64,000 bases of DNA, from assembly GCF_000785435.2 (NCBI RefSeq), contig NZ_JTDB02000001.1, forward strand, positions 1,454,499 to 1,518,498, in the 5' to 3' direction. Origin of the DNA: Paraburkholderia sacchari. GTDB lineage: Bacteria; Pseudomonadota; Gammaproteobacteria; Burkholderiales; Burkholderiaceae. Under the pieces are notes generated by a model that was given only the letters and a program-made list of their open reading frames with translations, was not told where the DNA came from and searched no databases. Both the position numbers and the translations under genes were made by a program. Shown here piece by piece: positions 34,736 through 44,448 of this stretch (the first letter of the stretch is position 1; each line of letters begins with the position of its first letter).

Positions 34736-36469
34736 TCACGCCAGATCGAGCGCCGCAGTGAGATCGCCCGGCGGCGTCTGCCCGCGCGCGGCGCATGCGC
34801 GCTCGCGCGACGCCACGCCGTCGAGCGGCGGGAGGCCGTGCACGCGGCTGATGAAGCGCAGGATCGAGTTGGTGTCGTAGAACGTGTGATCCACAAAACC
34901 CTTCTTCGCGAACGGCGCGATCACGAGCGCCGGAACGCGCGAGCCCGGCCCCCAGCGGTCGCCCTGTGGCGGCGCGACCGGATCCCACCAGCCGCCGTTC
35001 TCGTCGTGCGTCATCACGATCACGGTATTCGCCCAGTGCGCGCTGCGCTGCAGATGCTCGATCACGGTGGCGATGTGGCGGTCGCCCGACGCCACGTCGG
35101 CGTAGCCCGCGTGCATGTTCAGGTTGCCCTGCGGCTTGTAGAAAGTGACGGCGGGCAGCCGTCCCGCGTCGATGTCGGCAATCAGGCGGTTGGTGGCCGG
35201 ATCGTCGCCGAGGCCCGCATCGCGCAGGTGCCGTGCGCGCGCGGCTGTGCCTGGCGCGTAGTTGGCGAAGTAGTTGAACGGCTGGTGGTGATACTGGAAG
35301 TCGGGCACGGCGCCCGTGTCGCGGTGGTCCAGCGCATATTGCCAGGCGCCGCTGTACCAGGCCCAGTCGACGCCCTTCGCGGAGAGCCGGTCGCCGATGG
35401 TCGCGTAGGTTTGCGGCGGCATCACGCGCGGGTTGGCGGGATCGGCCCACGCGGGATTGCCATCCTCGGCGGGCCGCACGCTGCTCGGCTGATACGGCGG
35501 CGCCATGGTGTTGACCGCATAACCGTCGGGCGTGAACAGGCCATCGTTCACGAATTTCGGCGGGCCGCCCAGCGCCGAAGGCGGACAATCGGGCGCGAGC
35601 TTCAGGCGCGTGCCGAGCGGGTTGTCGCCCTCGAGCACGGAGACGAGGTGCTTCGCCGGGCTCGACTGAATGTTGGGGTAGTACGGCGCCTGCGCGGAGA
35701 TCAGATAGATGTGGTTGAGCCACGAGCCGCCGAACGCCGCCATGAAGAAGTTATCGCACAGCGTGTATTGCTGCGCGAGTTTCCAGAGCCGCAGCGTCGC
35801 GGCGGAGTTCTCGTAATAGCCCATCACGAGGCCGCCCGAATCGCCCCACGCGGCGAACTGGTCGTTGCGGCCGGCGTTGATCTGCATCTGGTTCTGGTAG
35901 AAGCGATGGATGAGATCGCGCGTTTTGATTCCGTTCGGCAACGGATTGCCATGAGCGTCGCCGATGCGAAATGGACGGTTTGCGAGGCCGGTAATGGCCT
36001 CCTGGCCGATCATGTAACGCTTGCCGTCGAGCTCCTGCGCCTGCGGAACCAGTCCGCCCCAGATCTTCGGCAACTGCGCGAGCGGCGTCTTGCCGTCGCG
36101 ATCGAGTTGCATATAGCGCTGCGCAGGTACGCTGGAAAGCGGCGTCTGCACGCCCGGGAAATCGCCGTAGAGATTGACGAAGCTGCGGTTCTCCGCATAG
36201 ATCACGACGATGTGGCGCACCTGGTCGCGCAGCGCCGCGTCGAGACGCGCATCGCCGGCACTGCGCGGCGCCTCGCCCGCGCTTTGCGCGGGCGACTGGC
36301 AGCCGCCTAGCGCGAGGCCCACGCCAACCGCTGCGATCCCGCCCAGCACGCGGCGGCGGGCGGGATCGTCTGGACCATGATGGTCCGCGCCGTTGTGGCC
36401 GGGGCCGCTCATGCCCAGCGGTTCGTCGCTGACTTGCGGATCCGGTGCTTTCGGGTCGTCTTGCCGCAT
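34736..36469 (-). CDS. AcpA/phospholipase C-type phosphoesterase, Tat-exported
   Basis: A 577-residue member of the phosphoesterase family (PF04185) that includes Francisella AcpA and bacterial phospholipases C. A twin-arginine signal (PARRRVLGGIAAVGVGLALGGC) lies at residues 35-60 with a Cys that may be lipid-modified. The catalytic start is IVVIYAENRSFVNLYGDFPG; the metal/phosphate sites continue with HDENGGWWDPVAPP and GSRVPALVIAPFAKKGFVDHTFYDTNSILRF. It hydrolyses phosphate esters in the periplasm. The start follows AGGAGG. It is the downstream neighbour of the glycosyltransferase-cytochrome pair but 131 bases away. Confidence 0.88.
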   Translation of the reverse strand: MRQDDPKAPDPQVSDEPLGMSGPGHNGADHHGPDDPARRRVLGGIAAVGVGLALGGCQSPAQSAGEAPRSAGDARLDAALRDQVRHIVVIYAENRSFVNLYGDFPGVQTPLSSVPAQRYMQLDRDGKTPLAQLPKIWGGLVPQAQELDGKRYMIGQEAITGLANRPFRIGDAHGNPLPNGIKTRDLIHRFYQNQMQINAGRNDQFAAWGDSGGLVMGYYENSAATLRLWKLAQQYTLCDNFFMAAFGGSWLNHIYLISAQAPYYPNIQSSPAKHLVSVLEGDNPLGTRLKLAPDCPPSALGGPPKFVNDGLFTPDGYAVNTMAPPYQPSSVRPAEDGNPAWADPANPRVMPPQTYATIGDRLSAKGVDWAWYSGAWQYALDHRDTGAVPDFQYHHQPFNYFANYAPGTAARARHLRDAGLGDDPATNRLIADIDAGRLPAVTFYKPQGNLNMHAGYADVASGDRHIATVIEHLQRSAHWANTVIVMTHDENGGWWDPVAPPQGDRWGPGSRVPALVIAPFAKKGFVDHTFYDTNSILRFISRVHGLPPLDGVASRERACAARGQTPPGDLTAALDLA

Positions 36470-36600
36470 CGGCTTGCCTCCTGTGTCGTATCGGAAATCG
36501 CGCGAGCGCTTCGCGTGTCACGAGGAGGATACCGTGCGCGGACCGATATGCGGGCTCCGCGGTACATTCAGGCGCATTCAACCGCATTCGGCGCAACGGA

Positions 36601-38103
36601 CTACGCCAGCGTCCCGCGGCCCCGAGGCGCGCCCAGGCCGGTGCGCTGCTGCGCGCCCCACTTGCGGCGCCCGAGCAAAAAATGCAGCCAGCCGAGCGCT
36701 GCGCCCGCGTGGCGCATCAACTGGAACGAGAATGGCTCGAAGATCGCCGCTAGCAGCGCCATGCCGAAGCTGGAGTTCGTACGGTCGCCGCTCCAGCGCC
36801 GGTACACATACACGGAAAACAGATGGAACGCGAGATCGATCACGACCTTCCCGACGATCACCGCGAGCACCGGCAGCACGATCGTGAAGCGGCCGTCGAA
36901 GAGAAACCCGAGCAACAGCGCAAACGCCGTAAGGCCATAAATGGGCTGCATGGTATCGAACGCCTTCACGGGCAGCATCATGAGACCGAGCTTGCCGTAG
37001 CGACGGTTCCCAGTCATGTCGCGATACCAGTACTGGGTCTGCAAAAAACCCGCGAACCAGCGGCGGCGCTGCCGCAGAAAGCTTGCGAGCGTGCCGGGCG
37101 CGTCGGTGCGGGCGCGCGCGGCGCCAATCACGCGCACATCCCAGCCGAGCCGCTCGCGCGCCGAATAGCGCCGCAGCCGATGGATCAGTTCGTAATCCTC
37201 TACAAGGCAATGCGGATCGAAGCCGCCCACCGCCACTATCGCGTCGCGCCGGAAGGCCGCGAACGCGCCGGAGACGAGCAGCAGGCTGTCCGCGCGCATC
37301 CACGCGAAGCGCGAGATGAAATTGCGGATGTACTCGTAGGTCTGGAACCACTGAAAAAAGCGCCCGCTCGGCGAGCGTCCGCAAACCGGCGTGAGCAGCC
37401 CCGCCGCTGCCACGAGCGTGGGATCGCGGCCAAACGCGTCGACCATGGCCGCGCAGGCATCGGGTTCGAGCAGCGTGTCGGCGTCGACGGTCATCACCGC
37501 ATCGGTCCGTATCGCGCAGAGCGCCGCGTTGAGCGCGCGCGCCTTCCCGCCGTGCGGCAGTTTCAGCCAGCGCAGATTCGGATAGCCGGGCGAAGGCGGG
37601 CTCAAGCGCCCTTCGCCGGGATCGGCCAGCCCGTAGCGATGCACAAGCAATGCTGTGGTGCCGTCGCTCGAGCCATCGTCGGCAATCACGATTTGTTGCG
37701 GTGCGCGAGTCTGTGCGAACAGCGCGTCGAGCGTGATGGGCAGCACCGCCGCCTCGTTGTGGGCGGCGACGATCACACCGAGCGTCGGTTGCGACACGGG
37801 CCCCGCTGCTATGGCATCGGCCGTGATGGCCGCCGCGCCGGCTGGACCCAGCAGCACGCGCGCCTGCCATGCCACGAACACGAGTAGCAGCGTGTCGTAA
37901 ATCACATAGGCAATGCCGGTCGACCACGCGACCACGCCTTGCAGAAAAAATGCGCGCGCAAACAACATGCACCACAGCACCATGATGCCCACGTGAATCG
38001 CGATGCTGGCAAACGGCGTTCGCGGCGGCGCGAGGCGCGGCGACGTACGCGCGAGCGCCTCGTCCAGCCGGTTGTTCAAGGCAGTCCTTGTTGCGGTGTT
38101 CAC
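36601..38103 (-). CDS. membrane glycosyltransferase, family 2
   Basis: A 500-residue processive-type GT2 enzyme. Two N-terminal helices (50-95) precede the catalytic domain: GVIVAAHNEAAVLPITLDAL, DDGSSDG, VMTVDADTLLEPDA (DxD), a GGFDPHCLVEDYEL segment (acid catalyst ED) and the polymer-channel motif QRRRW (Q/RxxRW) near residue 330. Three or four C-terminal helices follow. This is the architecture of NodC, PgaC and hyaluronan synthase, which extrude a polysaccharide. GTG at 38103 overlaps the TGA of the cytochrome gene (GTGA), so translation is coupled; the longer ATG-started frame would run through that gene. The product sugar is unknown. Confidence 0.88.
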   Translation of the reverse strand: MNTATRTALNNRLDEALARTSPRLAPPRTPFASIAIHVGIMVLWCMLFARAFFLQGVVAWSTGIAYVIYDTLLLVFVAWQARVLLGPAGAAAITADAIAAGPVSQPTLGVIVAAHNEAAVLPITLDALFAQTRAPQQIVIADDGSSDGTTALLVHRYGLADPGEGRLSPPSPGYPNLRWLKLPHGGKARALNAALCAIRTDAVMTVDADTLLEPDACAAMVDAFGRDPTLVAAAGLLTPVCGRSPSGRFFQWFQTYEYIRNFISRFAWMRADSLLLVSGAFAAFRRDAIVAVGGFDPHCLVEDYELIHRLRRYSARERLGWDVRVIGAARARTDAPGTLASFLRQRRRWFAGFLQTQYWYRDMTGNRRYGKLGLMMLPVKAFDTMQPIYGLTAFALLLGFLFDGRFTIVLPVLAVIVGKVVIDLAFHLFSVYVYRRWSGDRTNSSFGMALLAAIFEPFSFQLMRHAGAALGWLHFLLGRRKWGAQQRTGLGAPRGRGTLA

Positions 38104-38714
38104 GGCATCATCCGGCGCAGCACCGAATGGCGATCGATCCATTGATGCTTGAGCGCCCCCGCGACATGCAGCGCGAGCACGCCGTACAACGCATAGCTGC
38201 ACGCCGTGTGCAGCGCGCCAAACTGATCGTGCAACTGGTTCTTGGTCGCCGGATCGAGATTCATGATGAAGCCAATGCGCGGCCACTGAAACAGGCCGAA
38301 CAGATACATGGGATGCGACGCGGCGGCTACCCACGCGGAGTCGTGCAGCCAGCCCGAAAGCGGCATGGCGAAGATGAGCACGTACAGCACGATGTGCGCG
38401 GCGTGCGCCGCCGTACGCTCCCACATGGAGAATTCGGCGGGCAAAGGCGGCGGCCGATGCGTGAAACGCCACAGCACGCGCAGGATCGCAAGGCCGAGCA
38501 CGGTGATGCCAATGGATTTGTGCGTGTCGATGACGAAGCGAATCGACTCATCGGATAGTGTGCCGTCGGGCAACAGCGCGACGGTCAGCCCGAGTGCGAC
38601 GTTGGCGAGAATCAGCAAGGCGATCGACCAGTGCAGCAGCACGGCAACGCGCGTGTACTTCTGCGCGGATGCCGTGGTCGCGGAACCGGGTGCGGCGGAA
38701 AGGGAAGTTTTCAC
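38100..38714 (-). CDS. cytochrome b561 family protein
   Basis: A 204-residue four-helix di-haem b membrane protein. His ligands are in VAVLLHWSIALL, DTHKSIGITVLG, HAAHIVLYVLIFAMPLSGWL and YGVLALHVAGALKHQWIDR. Such cytochromes move electrons from quinol to periplasmic partners, e.g. in oxidative stress. It is first in a two-gene unit with the glycosyltransferase, an uncommon partner. Confidence 0.9.
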   Translation of the reverse strand: MKTSLSAAPGSATTASAQKYTRVAVLLHWSIALLILANVALGLTVALLPDGTLSDESIRFVIDTHKSIGITVLGLAILRVLWRFTHRPPPLPAEFSMWERTAAHAAHIVLYVLIFAMPLSGWLHDSAWVAAASHPMYLFGLFQWPRIGFIMNLDPATKNQLHDQFGALHTACSYALYGVLALHVAGALKHQWIDRHSVLRRMMP

Positions 38715-38904
38715 GTGAGCATGCAGTAACGTTTCAGTCTGGGAATAACGCGCCGGTCGGCGGATTTATTCCCTCGCGCGCATTGCGAATTGCGCAGACC
38801 GTATAGTGCGATCCGCGCATTATGCGCCCTCGCCTCACGCTGCGCAGAAGCGCATCGGCATGCCTCGTGCCGATGGCGCCGAACCTGCACAGCCACGCAT
38901 CAAT

Positions 38905-38940
38905 AAAAAACCGGCGCGGTGCACAAGCACCGCGCCGGTT
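38905..38940 (-). terminator. intrinsic terminator of the catalase gene
   Basis: A 14-bp perfect stem AACCGGCGCGGTGC with an ACAA/TTGT tetraloop and a six-T tail on the minus strand. Confidence 0.93.
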
Positions 38941-38979
38941 CAAACAATCAACGCGATAGCCGCCTGGCTAACAGCGCCC

Positions 38980-40443
38980 TTACCTCCCGCTGCTCGCCTT
39001 GGCTTCAATCGCGCGCCCAACCTCGGCATCGATATTTTTCCAGTACTCGAACACGCGCTCACGCACCGGGCTGCGCACACCGTTCAGGCTCGCCACCACC
39101 TGGTCGACGAGTTGCGCGCGCTGCGCGTCGTTGAAAACGTTGCGCACGAGATTGCCCGCCTGGCCGAAATCGTCGTCTTCGGCATGCAGCGTATAGGCGC
39201 TGCGCACCATTTCGCCATCGGCTTCCCAGCCTTCTTCAACGGAACCGGTCTGGTCGGCCCACGGACGCCCGCCGCTGTTCGGCGCATAGACCGGCGCGCT
39301 GCCGCTGTGCTCGTAAGTCATGTTGCCGTCGAACATATAGGTCTGTACCGGCACCTTCGGGCGATTCACCGGCAACTGGTGGAAGTTCGTGCCGATACGC
39401 GCGCGCTGCGCATCGTTATAGGCAAACGCGCGGCCCAGCAGCATCCGGTCCGGCGACAGCCCGATGCCCGGCACCGTGTTGCCCGGCGAGAACGCCGCCT
39501 GCTCGATCTGCGCGAAGAAGTTCTCCGGGTTGCGATTGAGCGTCATCGTGCCGACCTTGATGAGCGGATAGTCCTTGTGCGACCACGTCTTGGTTAGATC
39601 GAACGGATTGAAGCGATAGGTCCTGGCGTCGGCATAAGGCATGACCTGCACCGAAACCCTCCACGACGGATGCTCGCCGCGCTGGATCGCCTCGAATAGA
39701 TCGCGGCGATGGAAGTCGGCGTCGCGGCCGGACGTGGCCTCCGCCTCAGCGTTCGTGAAAAACTGCATGCCCTGGTTCGTATGGAAGTGATACTTGACCC
39801 AGAACTTCTCGCCCTGCGCATTCACCCACATGAACGTATGCGAGCCGTAGCCGTTCATATGGCGCCATGTCCTCGGCAGCCCGCGCTCGCCCATCAGATA
39901 CGTGACTTGATGCGCCGTCTCCGGATTGCTGGTCCAGAAGTCCCATTGCATGTGGCTGTCGCGCAAGCCGGAATCGGGAAGCCGCTTCTGGCTGCGGATG
40001 AAGTGGGGAAACTTCATCGGGTCGCGCACGAAGAACACCGGCGTATTGTTGCCGACCAGATCGTAATTGCCTTCGGTCGTATAGAACTTCAGCGAGAACC
40101 CGCGCACGTCGCGCCAGGTATCAGGGCTGCCCATCTCGCCCGCCACTGTGGAAAAGCGCGCGAGCACTTCGGTGCTGGCACCCTTCTGGAACAAGGCCGC
40201 CTTCGTGTACTTCGAGACGTCCTCCGTGACCTTGAACTCGCCAAACGCGCCAGCGCCCTTCGCATGCGGTTGGCGCTCCGGCACTTTCTCGCGATTGAAG
40301 TGCGCCATCTGCTCGAGAAAATGCACGTCGTGCAACAGAATCGGGCCGTCAGGACCGATGGTCAGCGAGTTGCGGTCGCTGACGGCCGGTGCCCCCGTGC
40401 TCGTCGTGGATTTGCCGAGAGACTTGCCGCTCGAATCAGCCAT
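38980..40443 (-). CDS. monofunctional haem catalase
   Basis: A 487-residue small-subunit catalase disproportionating H2O2. Active-site His is in [11 protein letters not shown] near residue 57, Asn in [20 protein letters not shown] and the proximal haem Tyr in [23 protein letters not shown]; the substrate-channel region [27 protein letters not shown] is complete. The ATG at 40443 follows AGGAGA. Monocistronic, ended by its own terminator. No OxyR site was recognised with certainty. Confidence 0.95.
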   Translation of the reverse strand: MADSSGKSLGKSTTSTGAPAVSDRNSLTIGPDGPILLHDVHFLEQMAHFNREKVPERQPHAKGAGAFGEFKVTEDVSKYTKAALFQKGASTEVLARFSTVAGEMGSPDTWRDVRGFSLKFYTTEGNYDLVGNNTPVFFVRDPMKFPHFIRSQKRLPDSGLRDSHMQWDFWTSNPETAHQVTYLMGERGLPRTWRHMNGYGSHTFMWVNAQGEKFWVKYHFHTNQGMQFFTNAEAEATSGRDADFHRRDLFEAIQRGEHPSWRVSVQVMPYADARTYRFNPFDLTKTWSHKDYPLIKVGTMTLNRNPENFFAQIEQAAFSPGNTVPGIGLSPDRMLLGRAFAYNDAQRARIGTNFHQLPVNRPKVPVQTYMFDGNMTYEHSGSAPVYAPNSGGRPWADQTGSVEEGWEADGEMVRSAYTLHAEDDDFGQAGNLVRNVFNDAQRAQLVDQVVASLNGVRSPVRERVFEYWKNIDAEVGRAIEAKASSGR

Positions 40444-40797
40444 TTCACATCTCCTGTGTCGACCAGAGGTAGCCAGAGAGCGCAATTGTGCCCGCGACCA
40501 CAGCAAGCTGCGCGCAGGCGGTTCAGCACGCGACTCATGCATTTCGCATCGGAAATTTCGGGTGTACAAGAGCGCGTTCTAAAGGCCTACGCTTTGTCTC
40601 GATTTTCCGAAGCGAATCAGGTGCTTACGGAATTGGTGCGATGCACAAGAAATTGCTTGACACGTCTTTGTTTTGAGATATGATGGAGTCAATTGCTGCA
40701 TCGCACCAATACGCGAACCTGGTGCTCGATCGACAGAAAGTTTTCTTTTTTTCGTAACGGAACCGACGCGTAGCGGTCCACCCTCAGGAACGACGAC
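40444..40797. promoter_or_regulatory. divergent catalase-phasin regulatory region
   Basis: 354 bases between the two start codons. Contains the phasin promoter and the long inverted repeat described separately. No gene. Confidence 0.6.
40632..40710. promoter_or_regulatory. phaP promoter bracketed by a 14-bp inverted repeat
   Basis: ATTGGTGCGATGCA at 40632-40645 and its exact complement at 40697-40710 bracket a strong sigma70 promoter: TTGACA 40657-40662, 16-base spacer, TATGAT 40679-40684. The TGC/GCA-rich arms look like PhaR phasin-repressor sites; binding is inferred. Confidence 0.65.
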
Positions 40798-41358
40798 ATG
40801 ACTCTGCCTACCCCCGAACAATTCGCCGCCACCCAGAAAGCTGGTCTTGAAGCCCTCTTCGGTCTCACGAACAAGGCATTCGAAGGCGCAGTCAAGCTCG
40901 CCGAACTGAACATCGAAACGGCTCGCGCCGCCATCGTGGAAGGCCAGGAACACGCCCAGCGCACGCTGTCGGCCAAGGACCCGCAAGGTTTCTTCGCCCT
41001 GCAAGCAGGCTTCGCGCAACCGGCCGCCGAAAAGGCGCTGGCCTATGGCCGCAACGTCTACGCAATCGTCTCGGCCGCGCAAACGGAATTCGCACAAGCC
41101 GCGCAAAGCCAGTTCGAGCAGCAGCAGCACGCCGTGCAATCGCTGATCGACAACGCAGCGAAGAACGCACCGGCCGGTTCGGAGACCGCCGTCGCGGCAT
41201 TCAAGTCGGCGATCACGGCTGCTCAAGGCGCCTACGAGTCGGTGAACAAGGCCGCCAAGCAAGCTGCCGAAATGGCCGAAAGCAACTTCGAAGCAGTCAC
41301 CAAGGCTGCATCGAAGGCCGCTGCTCAAGCCACGCGTGGCGCGAAGCAAGCTGCTTAA
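40798..41358 (+). CDS. phaP: phasin, polyhydroxyalkanoate granule protein
   Basis: A 186-residue helical protein rich in Ala, Gln and Lys without Cys or Trp. [34 protein letters not shown] is the Phasin_2 opening; the rest is amphipathic helix with a Lys/Ala-rich tail as in Burkholderia phasins. It coats PHA granules and controls their number. Start follows CAGGAACGACGAC. It has a strong promoter between inverted repeat arms and a terminator at 41427-41466. Confidence 0.94.
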   Translation: MTLPTPEQFAATQKAGLEALFGLTNKAFEGAVKLAELNIETARAAIVEGQEHAQRTLSAKDPQGFFALQAGFAQPAAEKALAYGRNVYAIVSAAQTEFAQAAQSQFEQQQHAVQSLIDNAAKNAPAGSETAVAAFKSAITAAQGAYESVNKAAKQAAEMAESNFEAVTKAASKAAAQATRGAKQAA

Positions 41359-41426
41359 GAAGTCAGACGAATAGAGGCAACGCCCTTCGGCGTTGTTGAC
41401 CGGGCGCCCGAATGGACGTCACGGTC

Positions 41427-41466
41427 AAAAAAAGCGGGCTTCGCATAAGCGAAGCCCGCTTTTTTT
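41427..41466. terminator. bidirectional terminator between phaP and the GntR gene
   Basis: A 12-bp stem AGCGGGCTTCGC/GCGAAGCCCGCT with ATAA loop, A run on the left and T run on the right; works for both convergent genes. Confidence 0.93.
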
Positions 41467-41498
41467 CATTCCTGGACCGAACACGGCCCGAACGCGGA

Positions 41499-42188
41499 TC
41501 AGGAGCCGAACATGCGGCTCACCGCGTTCTCGAGATGGTCGCGCATGGCCCGCGACGCGCGCTCGGAGTCGTGCGCCTGAATGGCTTCGAGCACTTCGAG
41601 ATGCTCCTGCTGTACGAGGCGCTGCCGCTCGATGGACTTCACGAGCGAGAGGTTGCGCGACAAATTCATGCTGAACACCATCTGCTCCTGGATGCCCGAG
41701 AGCGCGGTGATAAAGAATTGATTCTTCGACGCGCGGGCCACGGCCATATGAAACGCAAAGTCGTCCTTCGCGCCGATGCTCGACGTTTCGACGATGGTCT
41801 GGAGGTTCTCCCATTCGTGGCGAATTGCGGCGACATCGGCATCGTCGGCCTTCTGCGCGGCGAGCGCAGCCGCGCCCGCCTCGACCACCACGCGGTACTC
41901 GTAACAGCGCCGGATGTCCGACAACGTTTCGAGCGGCGCGAAGCGGCGCACGTCCGGATCCGGGCGGCGCATGACCGTCGTTCCGGAGCCGTGACGCGTG
42001 GCGATGATGCCGTCCGCGCGCAACTGCGCGAGCGCTTCGCGCACAGTCGGACGCGACGTCGCGAAGCGTTCCGCGAGCATGTGCTCGGTCGGTAGCCGCT
42101 CCCCTTCCTTGTATTCGCCTTCGATGATGCGGCTCAGGATGTCGCTGTAAATCCGCGCCGGCATGTTCGGCGCTTTCTGCTCAGCCAT
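41499..42188 (-). CDS. GntR family (FadR subfamily) regulator
   Basis: A 229-residue regulator. Winged helix at 8-75 (RIYSDILSRIIEGEYKEGERLPTEHMLAERFATSRPTVREALAQLRADGIIATRHGSG) and an FCD effector domain with the metal-binding pattern (EYRVVVEAGAAALAAQ, DFAFHMAVARASKN, EHLEVLEAIQAHDSERASRAMRDHL). Its neighbours are remnants of a hexuronate catabolic locus, so it was probably the galacturonate/glucuronate-responsive repressor there. It remains intact although its targets here are broken. Confidence 0.9.
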   Translation of the reverse strand: MAEQKAPNMPARIYSDILSRIIEGEYKEGERLPTEHMLAERFATSRPTVREALAQLRADGIIATRHGSGTTVMRRPDPDVRRFAPLETLSDIRRCYEYRVVVEAGAAALAAQKADDADVAAIRHEWENLQTIVETSSIGAKDDFAFHMAVARASKNQFFITALSGIQEQMVFSMNLSRNLSLVKSIERQRLVQQEHLEVLEAIQAHDSERASRAMRDHLENAVSRMFGS

Positions 42189-42239
42189 GGTGAAGTGCTA
42201 CGTGCGAAGTTGTCAGGTGTGTTTCGGATTGTAAGTCAT

Positions 42240-42552
42240 ACGGCGCGCGCATCGAGCGCGTTGGCTTTGCCGCGAACGCCAAACCATGTATCGGCACTTC
42301 GATCAGGCCCTGCGCGTCGCGCCATAGCCCGATGTGTCCGTCCACACGATGGCGGGCGATGAAAGGAAACAACAGTGGGTTGCCGCCGCGCACTAGCGCG
42401 GGATGGCTCCAGTCGGCCGCATCGGGCCAGCGAATGATCGGCGAGCCATGCAATTGCCACGAGAGCAAGCGCCCGCCAGCTTGCGGCGCAATCCGCAGAC
42501 ACGAGCCGCCGCGCACGATTTCGATGATTTCCTGCCCCTGAAACTGCGCCAT
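42240..42552 (-). pseudogene. aldose 1-epimerase, N-terminal remnant
   Basis: The first 100 or so residues of an aldose/hexose mutarotase (MAQFQGQEIIEIVRGGS, RIAPQAGGRLLSWQLHG, RGGNPLLFPFIARHRVDG, then PIHGLAF). The family normally has 270-290 residues; after HGLAF the similarity stops and the frame runs into the GntR start region. The catalytic His and Glu of the C-terminal part are gone. Interpreted as a deletion remnant. Confidence 0.72.
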
Positions 42553-42788
42553 TTCGTATCGGAAAAAGAGAAAAATTTGGACGTGGCCTCTTGCCACTGC
42601 GTCGACCCCGCCGGCACTGTTGTAATACAACAAAATTATTGCCAACTCGCCCACCGCGCCTCGATCACGGGCCAGTCATCGAACGACTGGACGCGCCACA
42701 CGAGCGCGGGCGCCGTTGCACCCCCGGGAAAATCCCACCGACACATAATTTGCTTTACAACCTTGTCGCAAATAGCATGCTACCTTAC

Positions 42789-43503
42789 ATGAAGGTCCCG
42801 GCTATGATCGGCATTGTTTGCAACTATCTCGCGCGCAGTTCGCTGCCGTGGCGACGCCCACGCTCACCGAAACGCTCCGCATGCTCACGCAGCAGTATGC
42901 GTACGTGGTCACCGCTTTCCAGGCCGGCCAGGCACTCTCGCAGCCCATCGCTGGCTTCGTGCTCGGCGCCGTGGGCGTGACGATCGGCTTTGCGATCTTC
43001 GCGTTCGGCTGGGCCGTCGCCAACAGGCTGAACGGCCTCGCCTCCAGCTGGCCCGCGCTCGCCTTCTTCCGCAGCCTGCTCGGCATGAGCGAAGCCGCGA
43101 TCGTCCCGGCCGGCATGAAGGCCATCAGCCAGTGGTCTCCTGCCAGGGAGCGCTCGGTAGCCGCCGGCTGGCTCGACACCGGCACGTCGATCGGCGCGAT
43201 GTCGTCCCGCTGCTCGTGGCCCAGTGCATTCTCAAGTACAACTGGCAATTGTTATTCGTGCTGACCGGCGGCGGCGCGCTGATCTGGGTGGCCCTGCGGC
43301 TCGTGGTTTTCCGCACGCCGGCCGAACACTCGATGCTCTCGCAGCAAGAAGCCGAGTACATCCTCGCGGGCCAGGACGCGACGCAACAGAGCACCGCTGG
43401 CGAACGTCCGCCGTGGAAGGAAGTGCTCAAGCAGCGCCGCTTCTGGGGCATCGGCATTCCGCGCATGCTCGCGGAGCCGGCATGGCAGACCTTCGGCACG
43501 TGA
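42789..43503 (+). pseudogene. MFS hexuronate-type transporter, frameshifted and truncated
   Basis: Reads as an ExuT/GudP-type transporter only when three frames are joined: MIGIVCNYLARSSL from 42804, a shift of one missing base near 42843 (…SSL-AVATPTLTE), then QQYAYVVTAFQAGQALSQPIAGF to TGTSIGAM, a second one-base loss near 43200, then VPLLVAQCILKYNWQLLFVLTGGG to LAEPAWQTF. There the similarity ends although about half of the usual 430 residues should follow. The stop overlaps the relic of udh. Non-functional. Confidence 0.8.
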
Positions 43504-44324
43504 AGTAAGTTGCATTGTCCGGCGCCGCTGGCCAACTCGGCACCGTCTTGCGCAAGAGCCTGCTCGAACGTGGCGTCAACCTGCATTCGGCGGCCGGGCC
43601 GAAACCACTAGAGCCGCTCGTTTCAGGCGGAGACGACATGCACGGCGACCTGCGCGACCCCGCAGTAATCGACCGCCTGCTCTAAGGCGTCGACGTGCTG
43701 ATCCACATGGCCGGCACGAGCGTCGAGCGCCCTCTACCCGAGTTCATCGAGAACAACCTGCGCGGGCTCGTCGAAGTCTACGAAGGCGCACGCCGCCACG
43801 GCACGAAGCGCACCCTGTTCGCGGGTTCGAATCACGCGATGGGCACGTATCCGATGGAAGACCAGCTCGCGCTCGACTGCGCGTTTCGCCCCGACGGCTT
43901 TTATGGGCTCAGCAAGGCGTGGAGCGAATCGCTCGCTCGGCTCTACTGGGACAAGCACGGCATCGAGACCGTGAACGTGCGCATCGTCAGTTGCCTGCCG
44001 AAGCCCACCGAATTCCGCCATCTGAGCATGTGGTTCGGCCACGACGACCTGTTCCATCTCGACGATCGCGTGATCAACGTGGAGTCGATCGGCTTCGCGG
44101 TCGTGTGTGGCGTGTCGAACAATACGCGCAGCTATTGGGTGCAAGGCGGCGCGAATGACGATGCCGTACGTCTCGCTTTCAAGCCGCAGCAGAATGCCGA
44201 AGACTATGCGGCTGAGATACTCGCCAAAGGGAATCTGCTCGACGCAGTGGCGCAGCGCTATCAGGGCGGAAGTTTTGCGAGCATCGATTTAACGCCGAAG
44301 GACAAGCGCGGAAAACACTCGTAA
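43500..44324 (+). pseudogene. udh: uronate dehydrogenase, with two in-frame stops
   Basis: A short-chain dehydrogenase that oxidises glucuronate/galacturonate to the lactone. From GTG 43500 the frame reads V-K-stop (TAA 43506) then VALSGAAGQLGTVLRKSLLERG (dinucleotide motif), a second stop TAA at 43683 where homologues have an acidic residue (LLEGVDV), then an uninterrupted LIHMAGTSVERPLPEFIENN, the active-site YGLSKAW (YxxxK) and the C terminus. Only 209 codons downstream of the second stop are open. It is a recent pseudogene, since the rest is well preserved. Confidence 0.85.
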
Positions 44325-44448
44325 TGTCTCGCGTTCCGACACCAGTCCACACGACGCGTCATGCTGGTCAAAATTTCCGCCCCCGGGCAAGACCGGAGCC
44401 AGTTATCCGCCCTGACCCGCGACACCATCGACAACGATGACCTGGGAC

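Noticed and set aside
43815..43835. GGGTTCGAATC, resembling the T-arm of a tRNA
   Set aside because: It lies inside the udh remnant (FAGSNHAMG) and no acceptor, D or anticodon arm can be drawn around it.
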